Source: JANXQG01 sp963709175
GTDB lineage: Bacteria; Planctomycetota; Planctomycetia; Pirellulales; Thermoguttaceae
Length of the DNA: 64,000 nt
Direction of reading: 5' to 3'
NCBI GenBank assembly: GCA_963709175.1
Contig: CAVPVK010000001.1
Coordinates: forward strand, 310,001 to 374,000
Shown here: positions 19,155 to 28,297 of the stretch, in pieces
How the letters are laid out: every line of letters begins with the position of its first letter
Numbering within the stretch: the first letter of the stretch is position 1
Translations under genes and position numbers: made by a program
Notes under the pieces: model-generated
The model's input: only the letters and a program-made list of their open reading frames with translations
What the model was told of the DNA's origin: nothing
Databases searched by the model: none

Positions 19155-20399
19155 ATGTCTTCCGTCAGTCGAACGGCCGTATTCGGCAAGATCCACAAAG
19201 TTCTGAAGAAGTATTTTAAGTCTGTCGCTCCCCTGGCGGAGCGGAGCGTGCTGGAGCACTTGCTCTTCGCCTGCGTGCTGGAAGACGCGCGGTACGAGGC
19301 GGCGGAAGAAGGCTTCGCCGCGCTGCGGCACACTTTCTTCGATTGGAACGAGGTCCGGGTGACTTCGATTTCCGAGCTGTCGGAGGTCATGGCCGTGCTG
19401 CCCGATCCCCGTGCCGCCGCCAACCGCGTAAAGCGAGTGCTGCACAGCATTTTCGAGGAACTCTACGGCTTCGATCTGGAAGACAAGCGAAAGAAGAACC
19501 TGGGACCGACGGTCAAGTGGCTGGAGAAGATGGACGGCACAACGCGGTTCGTCGTGGCCTACGTGGTCCAGGCCGCCTTGGGCGGCCACAGTATTCCAAT
19601 CGACACGGGCACGATGGCCGTGCTCCGCGTCCTGGACCTGGTGACGGATAAAGAGGCAACCGCCGGTGAGGTGCCCGGCATGGAGCGGGCGGTGGCCAAG
19701 AGCAAGGGCGTGGAATTCGGCTCGCTATTGCACCAACTCGGCGCCGATTACCTGGCCAATCCCTTCTCGCCTCAGGTCCGCGAGATCGTCTTGGCCATCG
19801 ATGGCGACGCAGCCAAGCGGTTCCCGCAACGTCGGCAGCCGCGCGAGGAACCGGTGCCGGCCGCGGCGGCCGCGGAAGCCAGTTCGTTGCCGGCGGTTGC
19901 TCCACCGCGCAAAAAGAAGACAGAATCCGCCACGACCAAGGCGGCAGCGACCGAAGCCAAGCCAAGCGAACTCAAGGAAAACAAACCGCCTGAAGCGAAG
20001 CCGGCGGAGAGCGAAGCTACCAAGAGCGAATCCACCAAGAGCGAAGCCACCAAGAGCGAATCCAAGAACGAAGTCAAGAGCGGGCATGCTGACGGCGATG
20101 CCGCAATGGTCGAACCGGCCGCGACGAAACCAACCGAGACCAAGAAGACTGGTGGCGCGGCGAGCAAGAGGCCGGCCGAAGCGGCCGTTGAACCGCCGCC
20201 CGCTGAAAAGCCGCATGATCGGCCCACAAAGACCGATCGGCCCGAGAAGGCGGAACGGATCGAAAAAACGGAGAAGCACGCCAAGGCCCCGGAGAAATCC
20301 GGCAGGCTCGAAAAGTCTGAGAAACCCGAAAAGCTCCTGGCCGAGGCTGCGAAAACGGCGACTCCTGCAGATGGGCTCGGCAAGCGCAAACCGCGGTAA
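19155..20399 (+). CDS. HhH-GPD-like protein with Lys/Glu-rich tail, function unknown
   Basis: The protein has 414 residues from the ATG at 19155. The first 220 are globular: LEHLLFACVLEDARYEAAEEGFAALRHTFFDWNEVR, then VSSISELSEVM-type text and GGHSIPIDTGTMAVLRVLDL. These resemble endonuclease III/HhH-GPD glycosylases (helical pattern, G-H-x-I-P-hD near the expected catalytic Asp), but no Fe-S cysteines are seen and the Lys of the HhH is not clear. The last 170 residues are a charged repeat-rich tail (ATKSES-type units, then Lys/Glu/Pro), reminiscent of histone H1-like tails. A DNA-binding or repair role is inferred weakly. I cannot name the gene. Confidence 0.6.
   Translation: MSSVSRTAVFGKIHKVLKKYFKSVAPLAERSVLEHLLFACVLEDARYEAAEEGFAALRHTFFDWNEVRVTSISELSEVMAVLPDPRAAANRVKRVLHSIFEELYGFDLEDKRKKNLGPTVKWLEKMDGTTRFVVAYVVQAALGGHSIPIDTGTMAVLRVLDLVTDKEATAGEVPGMERAVAKSKGVEFGSLLHQLGADYLANPFSPQVREIVLAIDGDAAKRFPQRRQPREEPVPAAAAAEASSLPAVAPPRKKKTESATTKAAATEAKPSELKENKPPEAKPAESEATKSESTKSEATKSESKNEVKSGHADGDAAMVEPAATKPTETKKTGGAASKRPAEAAVEPPPAEKPHDRPTKTDRPEKAERIEKTEKHAKAPEKSGRLEKSEKPEKLLAEAAKTATPADGLGKRKPR
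20007..20066 (+). repeat. In-frame 12-15 bp repeats in the charged tail
   Basis: Imperfect repeats of gcgaa(g/t)cyaccaaga code for SE(A/S)TK units. They are part of the charged tail of the HhH-GPD-like protein. Confidence 0.5.
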
Positions 20400-20499
20400 G
20401 CGCAGGTGTCTGCTACCCCCCTTTTTCCGCAGGATGGCACTGCTACGTCCGTCCCCTTTTCACTAGAACTCGACCATCCATTTGCCTGACCTGTCGCCT

Positions 20500-22721
20500 A
20501 TGATCTCTCTCGTTACGATCCTTGCCATGACCGTCGATGTGCTGGTGGCGACAACCATGGTCGCGCCGTTCGATGACGCGCCAGCCCCTTGGGTCCCTGC
20601 CAAGGCGCGGGACGAGGGGCAGCTTGATCGCATCCAGGCACTGGCCCATTTTGCCGCTGGACGCACCTACCACCAGCGCGGCGATTTCGCCAAGGCCATG
20701 CGGGAGTATGCTCGGGCAGACCGTTTGGACCCCTCGGCCACGGCTGCCCGCAGCAACCTTGTCGTAGCCGCGATCCAAGAGAAGCAGTATCCCCTGGCCG
20801 CCCGCTATGCCCTGAAAGGCATCGATCCGCGCGAGGCCGGAGATATGGTCCTTGGACGACTAGGCATTTATCTTACGGAAGAGGGCGATTTAAAGGATGC
20901 CATCCACTTCTACGAAATGGCCCTGGCCGCCGGCCATCCCAAGGACGACGACGTCGAGCCACCGGCCTCCGCCGCGGCGAACGCGGAAGAAGTCTCCGAC
21001 ATCTTCACCCGCCTGGAGTTGGGCCGCCTGTATCACCTCAGCGAGCAATATGCCAAGGCCGCCGAGCAGCTTGCCCGCGTCAACGAGGCCCTCGAGCATC
21101 CCGAGCGATTCGGCATCAACCAGCGGGCGAAAAAGTTGCTGCTGGGCAACGAGCCCGGCGAATCCTATCAGTTGTTCGGCGAGGCGTTTCTCATGGCGGA
21201 TCGCCCGGCCGAGGCCGAAGCGGCCTTCCGCAAGGCCGATTCGCTCGCGTCCAACGCGGCCCTCTTGGAATTCAACCTGGCCCGCATCGCCTTCCGCCGC
21301 GGCCACGCCCCCGAGGCGCTTGCCGGCTTGCAGGCGTCGCTGCAGCGCGGGCTGAGCAACGCGGGCACGGTGCCGTATCAGCTTCTTAGCGACGTGCTCA
21401 AGAAACTCGGCAAGGAAGGCGAACTACTGGAACGCTTGCGGAAGCTGCATGCGGCCGCCCCGGCGAATGCGCCCTTGTCACTATTCCTAGCTCAAAGAGA
21501 ATACCAGGCTGGGCGGACGGAGGCGGCTGAGGCGTTGTATGCCGAACTATCGGCAGCCGAAGCAGGGCGCCTGCCTATCGCCTCATCGCCTACCGCGGCC
21601 TGGCGGAAATCTATCGCAAGGGCCGCCAATACGATAAGCTACTGGCCCTCTTGGGCAGAGTCGTGACCACCGCAGGCTCGCTGGAGGTGCTCGGCACCGA
21701 GGCCAAGCCGCTTGCGTCCGACGTCGATCTGTTCGGCAAGCTCGTAGAAGCCGGGCGCAAGAGGGCCCGCGACGCCACCAAGGTCGAGGCGGGCGAGTTC
21801 AGCGTCCTGGGCACGCTCGCCCAGAGCCACAAGCAATATCAGACGGCCGACGAGTTCTTTGAACTGGCCTTGAAGACCGACCCTGCCAAGGCGGCCGAAG
21901 TCTTGCTCGATTGGGGCATCGGCCTGCTGATCGACGACCGAACGGCCGACGCGGTCAAGGTCTTTGAACGCGGACTGGATACCAAGCTAGTGCCTGAAGG
22001 CAACCCCGTCTTCCAGTATTATTTGGCCGGGGCCCTGGCTGCGTGCGATCGGTTCGAGGCGGCCCTGGCGGCTGCGCGAACGGCTGAAGAGAAGAACGGC
22101 AAGTCGGCGCGCTTCGCCGGCCGCTTGCCCTGGGTCCTCATGCATGCCAAGCGCTACGACGAGGCTCGGGGGGCCTACCAGAAGTTCTTCGCAAAGTTCG
22201 ATGGCGAGCGGGATTCGGCGGAGACGGTGGCGGCCCTCCGCGAGGCCCGGCTGTCGATGTCCGCCCTCTGCGTGCTGCAAGGTCGCATCGAAGAGGGCGA
22301 AGAATGGTTGCAGCAGGTCCTGGACGAATATCCCGACGACATCGAGGCCGACAACGACCTGGGGTTCCTCTGGGCGGATGAAAACAAGCACCTCAACCGG
22401 GCCCTGAAAATGATCACTGCTGCTGTCGCCGCGGAGCCGGACAACTTTGCCTACCGCGACAGCCTGGGGTGGGTTTATTACCGCCTGGGACGTTATGTCG
22501 AAGCGGTCGCCGAGTTGCAGAAAGCGGTGGACGAAAAGAAGCCCGACGGCACGGTTCTGGATCATCTTGGCGACGTCTATGAGAAGTTGGGACGCCATGG
22601 GGACGCCGTGGCGGCGTGGCGGCGGGCCAAGGATGCCCTCCTCAAGGAAAAGGAGGCAGAGAAGGCCAAGAAGGTGGAAGAAAAGCTGGAAGCGGGAAAG
22701 AATTCGAAATCGAAGATTTGA
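20500..22721 (+). CDS. TPR-repeat protein with N-terminal signal, frameshifted near 21570
   Basis: A short hydrophobic N-terminus (MISLVTILAMTVDVLVATTM) precedes many tetratricopeptide repeats, for example AAGRTYHQRGDFAKAMREYARADRLDP and, near the end, YYRLGRYVEAVAELQKAVDEKKPDG. The first frame ends at 21666. A second frame picks up AYRLIAYRGLAEIYRKGRQYDKLLALL and continues to 22721, so one base is gained or lost near 21570. Corrected length is about 740 residues. TPR proteins act as protein-binding scaffolds; the partner is unknown. It lies 50 bases before yebC in the same direction. Confidence 0.75.
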
Positions 22722-22771
22722 GATTTGAGATCCGAAAACTGATAGTTGACAACTGATACTTGGAGTTTCTT

Positions 22772-23527
22772 ATGTCCGGTCATTCGCATTGGGCAACCAT
22801 CAAACACAAGAAGGCTGCCGTCGACGCCAAGCGCGGCAAGAAGTGGAGTAAGCTGGCCAAGGCCATTATCGTGGCGGCCAAACACGGTGGCGGCGACCCC
22901 GACCAGAATCTCCGCCTCCGCTATGCCATCGACGACGCCAAGGCCGCCGGCGTGCCCAAGGACAACATCCAGCGGGCCATTAAGACCGGTACGGGCGAGC
23001 TAGCCGGCGAGAGCCTTGAGGAAATTGTGTACGAAGGCTACGGGGCCGGCGGCGTGGCAGTGCTCTGCGAGATCCTAACCAACAACCGCAACCGCACGGC
23101 ACCGGAAATCCGCAAGATCTTTGAGCTTTCCAGCGGCAAGCTCGGCGGCACCGGCTGCGTGGCTTGGATGTTCGAGAATAAGGGCCTGTTCCTCGTGCCG
23201 GGTAACACGACCAGCGAGGAAAAGCTCCTGGACATCGCCGTGGAGGCCGGCGCCGACGACGTTCAGCTTGTCGGCGATAAGTTCGAAGTCACTTGCGATC
23301 CGGTGAAGTACCGCGAAGTGGCCGAAGGCCTGGCCAAGGCCGGAGTGACCGTGGAGGCCAGCAATATCACGCGGATCGCCAAGAATATGGTCGATGTCAC
23401 CGATCCCGACGACGCCCGCCGGATTCTCAAGCTCATGGAACGCCTGGACGACCACGACGATGTGCAGAACGTGTCGTCGAATTTTAATATCCCTGATGAG
23501 TTGATGGCTCAGGTGGGCGAAGAGTAG
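22772..23527 (+). CDS. yebC: YebC/PmpR family protein
   Basis: The 251-residue protein starts at the ATG at 22772, giving the canonical MSGHSHWATIKHKKAAVDAKRGKKWSKLA. Other family marks are GGGDPDQNLRLRYAIDDAKAAGVPKDNI, YEGYGAGGVAVL, LTNNRNRTAPEIRKIF and FNIPDEL near the end. Long thought to be transcription regulators, members of this family have been shown to help translation of proline-rich stretches. That would fit a genome with Pro-rich proteins such as this IF-2. Length is normal. Confidence 0.95.
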   Translation: MSGHSHWATIKHKKAAVDAKRGKKWSKLAKAIIVAAKHGGGDPDQNLRLRYAIDDAKAAGVPKDNIQRAIKTGTGELAGESLEEIVYEGYGAGGVAVLCEILTNNRNRTAPEIRKIFELSSGKLGGTGCVAWMFENKGLFLVPGNTTSEEKLLDIAVEAGADDVQLVGDKFEVTCDPVKYREVAEGLAKAGVTVEASNITRIAKNMVDVTDPDDARRILKLMERLDDHDDVQNVSSNFNIPDELMAQVGEE

Positions 23528-23825
23528 AAGATTTCAAATTTCAAATCTTGAATCGCTCAATTCTCTCAAATCCCGAGTAAATCCTCCTCCATGGCTCAGG
23601 CAACGCCAGAGTGGCCACCGGACGACCAAAGTAACAGGCGCGGAAGCCGTTGCTGGATGCCGGTTCGACGCGAATTGTCCTTCCCTTTCGCCTGATACAC
23701 TGGCGGCCCGCAGCACCGCCTTCCCCGGCATGCCACTTGCATGTTTGTGCGACTACTTGGTCGCATCAAGCGTCCCGGAGAGGCCGGGGCGTTGGCAATG
23801 CGTCGGCCATAATGGGAGAATTGTT

Positions 23826-24335
23826 ATGAGGCTATTTTATGGAGTGTCGGTGCTGTCCTTGGTGGCTGGGTTGACGGTGCCCGGCAGTGTCTACGCCGCA
23901 GAGACCCAACAGGCGGGGACGGCGGCCCAGACGGGTCCGTCGAGCGTGCAGGTCGTCCGTGCCAGTGACCTGATGGGCGTGGCGGTCTACAACAACAACA
24001 ATAAGGACTTGGGCAAGATCGAGAACCTGGCGGTCGATCCCTCGTCGGGCAAGATCCGCTACGCAGTGCTGGAGTTCGGCGGCTTCCTGGGAATGGGCGA
24101 CAAGTACTTTGCCGTGCCCTGGTCGGCCTTGAAACTGGTGAGCACAGGGGCAACCTCCGAACACACGATCAAGGAGGATCACTACGTGCTCAATATTTCA
24201 GAGCAGGACCTGAAGAACGCACCGGGGTTCGACAAGAAGAGTTGGCCTGATTTTGCGAACGCCGCATGGACGTCGAAGCTCGAAAACTTCTACGGCAACC
24301 AGAAGGCCCAGCGCGACGACACTACTACCCGTTAA
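23826..24335 (+). CDS. Exported PRC-barrel domain protein
   Basis: The 169-residue protein begins with a clear signal peptide (MRLFYGVSVLSLVAGLTVPGSVYA). A PRC-barrel follows (about 40-110): VRASDLMGVAVYNNNNKDLGKIENLAVDPSSGKIRYAVLEF...FAVPWSALKL. PRC-barrels bind RNA-processing factors or photosynthetic reaction centres in the cytoplasm; exported versions are poorly understood. The start is the ATG at 23826, with GGGAG upstream and the signal peptide directly after. A second exported PRC-barrel protein occurs at 44059, next to polysaccharide genes. The gene appears monocistronic and ends in a terminator. Confidence 0.85.
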   Translation: MRLFYGVSVLSLVAGLTVPGSVYAAETQQAGTAAQTGPSSVQVVRASDLMGVAVYNNNNKDLGKIENLAVDPSSGKIRYAVLEFGGFLGMGDKYFAVPWSALKLVSTGATSEHTIKEDHYVLNISEQDLKNAPGFDKKSWPDFANAAWTSKLENFYGNQKAQRDDTTTR

Positions 24336-24360
24336 CGGATTTCCCTTGGTTCGTGGGGAA

Positions 24361-24397
24361 GGGGCCGGGATCGAAAGATCCTGACCCCGCTTTTATT
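24361..24397 (+). terminator. Probable terminator after the PRC-barrel gene
   Basis: The hairpin has GGGG/CCCC outer arms and an inner GGATC-gaaa-GATCC stem, followed by gcttttatt. It lies between convergent genes and overlaps the last codon of lgt by a few bases. Confidence 0.5.
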
Positions 24398-25942
24398 GTG
24401 CGAACGCCAGTCTGGCGGGTCGACGCAGGACATAGACCCAGAGACAAATGGCGACGACCAGGAGGCCGAGGCTGATGTTTTGCGAAATGTGCAGCCCTGT
24501 CCCCCAGATGTCTGCTTCGTCGGTGCGGATGCGTTCGACCAGGAATCGCGTGAGTGGATAGATGGTCAACATGAGGGCGGTCAGCACGCCGTCGCGGCGG
24601 CGGAACCGGTCGTAGACCAGCAGCAAAGCGCAGAGTATCAAGGCGTCGATGGTGCTGTAGATTTGCGTCGGATGGACTGCTTCACTCCTAGGCAAAGGGC
24701 GCGCCAGGGCCAGTTCGATGGACGGAGCGCCGCCCGGCCGTTGGATGCGGAGCCAGGGCTGGCGACGATGCTCATCAAGGAAGCGCCGGAGTTGTCCGAT
24801 CGTCGTCACGGCGACGACCGGAAACGCTTTCCACCGACTGACCGGGCCGGATGCCCGCCGCGTACTCCGGGGATTGCCATCGGACGCGGCTGATCTGCGG
24901 TATCGCGTCGTCGCTGCCGGCGATTTCCAGGCCGTAGATTTTCAACGGTACATTGTCGTCGGTTTGCCACTTAGGCGGGTCGTCGACGTGCCAGTGGAAG
25001 ACTTTGCCGCCGTCGCCTGCGCCGATCACGAGATCGAGTTTGTCGATGGCCAGGACTTCTTGCGCCGCCTGTTGGCTGCCCAGCGCCCTCTCGCCGTTGA
25101 TCGCGCTGACTTCCATTCGAGGGGCGAGACCCGCCCGTGCGGCGGGGGAATCGGGCGCGCACATTATCGACGACCACGGCCTGCCCGGGCCCATTGCGAA
25201 ACTTCAGGCCGAAGACTTCGGTCATCCCCTGCTCGGTCTCATGCTGTGAGACAGGGCTGTTCCAGGGAAAAGTCACTTTCCAGGGAAGATCGCATGCGCC
25301 GCCATAGCAACAGCCATTCAAGAGGCAGCCGACGCGTCCCAGTGCCAGGCCCAAGAGAAGGCTGGGAGCGACCAGGTCAGCCGTTGCCAGCAGCGGCACG
25401 CGATGACGCCACCAGAACAGCCCCAACCCCAGCACGCTGCCGAAAAACGCCCCATAGACGACCAGGCCGCCGCCGGCGACGTTGAAGACGGCGAAGATCA
25501 AGGCCGGCAGCCCGTGGGCATATTCGGGCCAGAAGTCGCGGGACCAGTACTCAATGACATAGACCGCACGGGCCCCAATGATGCCCGGCACGATCATCCA
25601 GAAGGCCAGAGCGAAGATCATTTCCGGATCCACTCCGACTCGCCGTGCGCGGTAGGCCGCCAACCCCATTCCTGAGAGCACCGCCAGTAGCATCATCATG
25701 CCATAACCGCGGATCGGCAGGCCGCGGGGCTCGCAGAGCATGGGCAGCAGGAAGGCGATGGCCAAGCCCACTACTCCCAGGAGTTGCCCGTAGCTGTGGG
25801 TATCTGCGTTAAGACCCTGGCGACGGATCAGCCAGACCAGCATGACCGCGCTGGCGGCCGCCCAAACGGCCAACAAGAGGCCGATGCCGAAAACCGGCAG
25901 CCCGAAGAGTTCACCAGGGATATAGAAAAGCGTTTGCCGCAT
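24393..25942 (-). CDS. lgt: Prolipoprotein diacylglyceryl transferase with inserted PDZ-like region, two frameshifts
   Basis: Three frames form one protein of about 516 residues, much longer than typical Lgt (about 270). The first part has several membrane helices, VYGAFFGSVLGL and the signature GRVGCLLNGCCYGG. The last part has HPTQIYSTIDALI and RFLVERIRTDE, normal Lgt text. Between them lies a soluble insert of about 190 residues with two PDZ-like pieces, PDSPAARAGLAPRMEVSAING and SPEYAAGIRPGQSVESV. Frame slips sit near 25155 and 24825. Lgt is the first enzyme of lipoprotein maturation, adding diacylglycerol to the lipobox Cys in the inner membrane; the window itself encodes a lipobox protein (59559). 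The gene is immediately downstream of panC. Confidence 0.85.
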
Positions 25943-25944
25943 GT

Positions 25945-26793
25945 TTACGGTTCCAGGAGGGCATTGTCGATCAGTCGCGTCCCGTCGATCTTTACGGCCA
26001 GCAAAACCAGCGTCGGGCCGCTGATCTGCCGGACCGGCGCCAGCGAGTCGGGATCAACCAAGGCAACGTAATCGATCGTGGCGCCGACGTCGAGGATTTG
26101 CTGAGTCATTGCTTCCGCGATGGTGGCGGCTTCGCATTTGCCTTGGCCCACAAGCCGCCGCGCCAACTCCAGGCTGCGCCACAGCACGGTGGCCCGCTCT
26201 CGGGCTTCGGGGCTCAGGTAGGCGTTCCGCGAACTCATGGCCAGGCCGTCGGGCTCGCGGATAATTGGACAAACGCGGACCTCGGTCGGCACGTCCAGAT
26301 CGGCTGCCATGCGCCGGATGACCGCTGCCTGCTGATAGTCCTTATGGCCGAAATAGGCCACGTCGGGCTGGACCATGTTCATGAGTTTCAGCACGATTGT
26401 CGCCACGCCGCGAAAATGCCCCGGTCGGAAGCAGCCTTCCAGCGGTTCGGACACGCCGCCGACTTCAATCCAAGTGCTGTGTCCCGCTCGATAGACCTCA
26501 TCGTCGCCAGGCGCCAGCACGAACAGCGGGCCGCAATCGGCCAGCTTTTCCCGATCGGCCTGGAGTGTCCGCGGGTACTTGGCCAGGTCCTCGTGGGGTC
26601 CGAACTGGCTGGGATTGACGTAGATCGAAACGATCGTCACTTCACACTCCGCCCCCGAGGCTCGCACGAGGCTCAGATGCCCGTCGTGCAGCGCGCCCAT
26701 GGTTGGCACCAGGCCAATCCGTCTTCCCTCGCGGCGAAACGGCATGAGCGTGGATCGTGCTTCAGCTACGGACGTGAGAATTGGGGGGAGCAT
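25945..26793 (-). CDS. panC: Pantothenate synthetase
   Basis: The 282-residue enzyme joins pantoate and beta-alanine using ATP. It has the nucleotidyltransferase motif PTMGALHDGHLSL, IYVNPSQFGPHEDLAKYPR, the pantoate-binding FRPGHFRGVATIVLKLMNMVQPDVAYFGHKDYQQ and MSSRNAYLSPEAR. I chose the ATG at 26793, matching the family's usual start shortly before VAEARS; an ATG at 26817 is in frame. The gene lies 38 bases after the folK fusion and 2 bases before lgt, forming a minus-strand cofactor/lipoprotein operon. Confidence 0.93.
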   Translation of the reverse strand: MLPPILTSVAEARSTLMPFRREGRRIGLVPTMGALHDGHLSLVRASGAECEVTIVSIYVNPSQFGPHEDLAKYPRTLQADREKLADCGPLFVLAPGDDEVYRAGHSTWIEVGGVSEPLEGCFRPGHFRGVATIVLKLMNMVQPDVAYFGHKDYQQAAVIRRMAADLDVPTEVRVCPIIREPDGLAMSSRNAYLSPEARERATVLWRSLELARRLVGQGKCEAATIAEAMTQQILDVGATIDYVALVDPDSLAPVRQISGPTLVLLAVKIDGTRLIDNALLEP

Positions 26794-26831
26794 GCGGTTG
26801 TCAGTTGTCAATCTCAAATCTAAAACCTCAT

Positions 26832-27875
26832 TTACCGCATCGCCTCGACGGCAGCCGCCAACTCGGTAACCGCAGCCTTCTTGTCCAAGGCGTCCACGCG
26901 AAGGACGGGTCCTTCCGTCGCAGACAGTCGAGATTCCAAAGCCCGCTGGATTCGCGCCAGCTGGTCGATCCTGAGCAGTTCCTCGCCCGGGCGCCCGCGG
27001 CTATGGATCCGCGCCAGCAGTGTCTCCAATGGGGCGCGAAGCAACGCAATCAACCGCGGCTTCACAACTGTTTGTCGTACCTCCTCCCAGCGGGCCTGGT
27101 AGGTCGTCCATTGCTCGGCAGAGAGCCAAACGCTGGCGAAGGCCGGCGATTGCTCGAACCAGTAGTCTCCTACGGTCGGCTGTTCTTGCCGGGCCCATGC
27201 AGAATCACCCGCGGCCAACTGGAGGGCCCGTTGCTTAAGGAATTCTAGTTCGATCTGCCAGGCGTGACTAGATGGATCGTGATAGAAAACGTCGAGTCGA
27301 GCGGAGTCGAACTGCTCGGCCATGAGGCGGCCATTCGTTTTCTCCGCCACTTCACCGGCCACAGCCGTCTTACCCACTCCGATAGGTCCCGCAATCGCCA
27401 TATACCAGGGCGTCGAGTTCAGATGCATCAAAAGTTGGGCGATGGTCCAGCCGATGCCCGGATGGCGCATTTCCGCGGCGACCTCGGCAGCCGGTTCCAG
27501 AACAAACCGCCGCCACCCCATGCGGGGGTGAGGAATAATCAATTCGGGTTCGGCCAGGAGCACCTCGTCATAGAGCAGCAGATCGAGATCGATGGTGCGA
27601 GGGCCCCAAAGTTCCTCCCGTTGCCGGCCAAGGCCGTTTTCAGTCGTTTGCAGCTCGAAAAGCAAGGCCTGCGGAGACAGGGACGTATCCAGTACCGCGA
27701 CCGCATTAAGATAGGCCGGCTGCGCGGGAGGTCCGCCCACAGGGCGGGTTTCGTGGTATCGACTCCGTTGGGCGACCGATATTTCGGGAGGTCGCTGCAA
27801 GCGGACGAGGGCCTCGTCGAGTAAACGACCGCGATCCCCAAGATTGGAACCGAGTCCGAGCAGGCATAGGGGCAT
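26832..27875 (-). CDS. folK: Fusion of HPPK (FolK) and a P-loop deoxynucleoside kinase
   Basis: The 347-residue protein has two enzyme domains. Residues 1 to about 155 are HPPK of folate synthesis: LGLGSNLGDR, ETRPVGGPPAQPAYLNAV, ELWGPRTIDLDLLLYDE and IPHPRMGWRRFVLEPAAE, all active-site motifs present. From about 157 a kinase begins with a P-loop, AGPIGVGKTAVA, followed by ARLDVFYHDP and RIHSRGRPGEELLRIDQL, resembling the dNK/thymidylate-type deoxynucleoside kinase fold. HPPK phosphorylates 6-hydroxymethyl-dihydropterin; the partner probably salvages a deoxynucleoside. The linker is short and the frame unbroken, so the fusion is real in this sequence. Confidence 0.9.
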   Translation of the reverse strand: MPLCLLGLGSNLGDRGRLLDEALVRLQRPPEISVAQRSRYHETRPVGGPPAQPAYLNAVAVLDTSLSPQALLFELQTTENGLGRQREELWGPRTIDLDLLLYDEVLLAEPELIIPHPRMGWRRFVLEPAAEVAAEMRHPGIGWTIAQLLMHLNSTPWYMAIAGPIGVGKTAVAGEVAEKTNGRLMAEQFDSARLDVFYHDPSSHAWQIELEFLKQRALQLAAGDSAWARQEQPTVGDYWFEQSPAFASVWLSAEQWTTYQARWEEVRQTVVKPRLIALLRAPLETLLARIHSRGRPGEELLRIDQLARIQRALESRLSATEGPVLRVDALDKKAAVTELAAAVEAMR

Positions 27876-28028
27876 GACAAAAATCCAGGGTCTTGAAGTC
27901 GATTATATCTTAATGTGGTCAAAGCGATCTTGCACCCCTTGCCAAGTGGTCCCCCCGCGGGTGAAAATAATGGAGTGGGATGCTGGCGAGTCCTGTGTCA
28001 CAGCGGTTCTTTGCAATGGAGTGTCGTC

Positions 28029-28262
28029 TTGGAAGTCCTCAATGAAAAAAAGCCGGAAAAGGAAATCCTCGCCCAGGCGAAGCACCGTCTCGTCAACCAT
28101 CCCCATTTGAACGTGCAGCGGATCTGGTGTGAATACAAGGGCAAGCGACTCTATCTTCGTGGGCACGTTCCCAGCTTCTATTTGAAACAGTTGGCACAAG
28201 AAGCGGTTTCCGACATGCAGGGCGTGTCCCAAGTAGTCAACGAGATTGAGGTACTGTGGTAG
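28029..28262 (+). CDS. Small BON-domain protein
   Basis: The BON-like domain fills most of the protein: ILAQAKHRLVNHPHLNVQRIWCEYKGKRLYLRGHVPSFYLKQLAQEAVSDMQGVSQVVNEIEV. BON domains bind membranes or phospholipids. No signal peptide is evident, so it may be cytoplasmic or the start may be misread. I favour TTG at 28029, after an AATGGAG-like site; the frame is open to 27915 but upstream residues do not look like protein. The gene diverges from the folK fusion. Function unknown. Confidence 0.65.
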   Translation: MEVLNEKKPEKEILAQAKHRLVNHPHLNVQRIWCEYKGKRLYLRGHVPSFYLKQLAQEAVSDMQGVSQVVNEIEVLW

Positions 28263-28297
28263 CTGTACGTCAGAGTTTCCAGCCCTTAAGGCAATAG

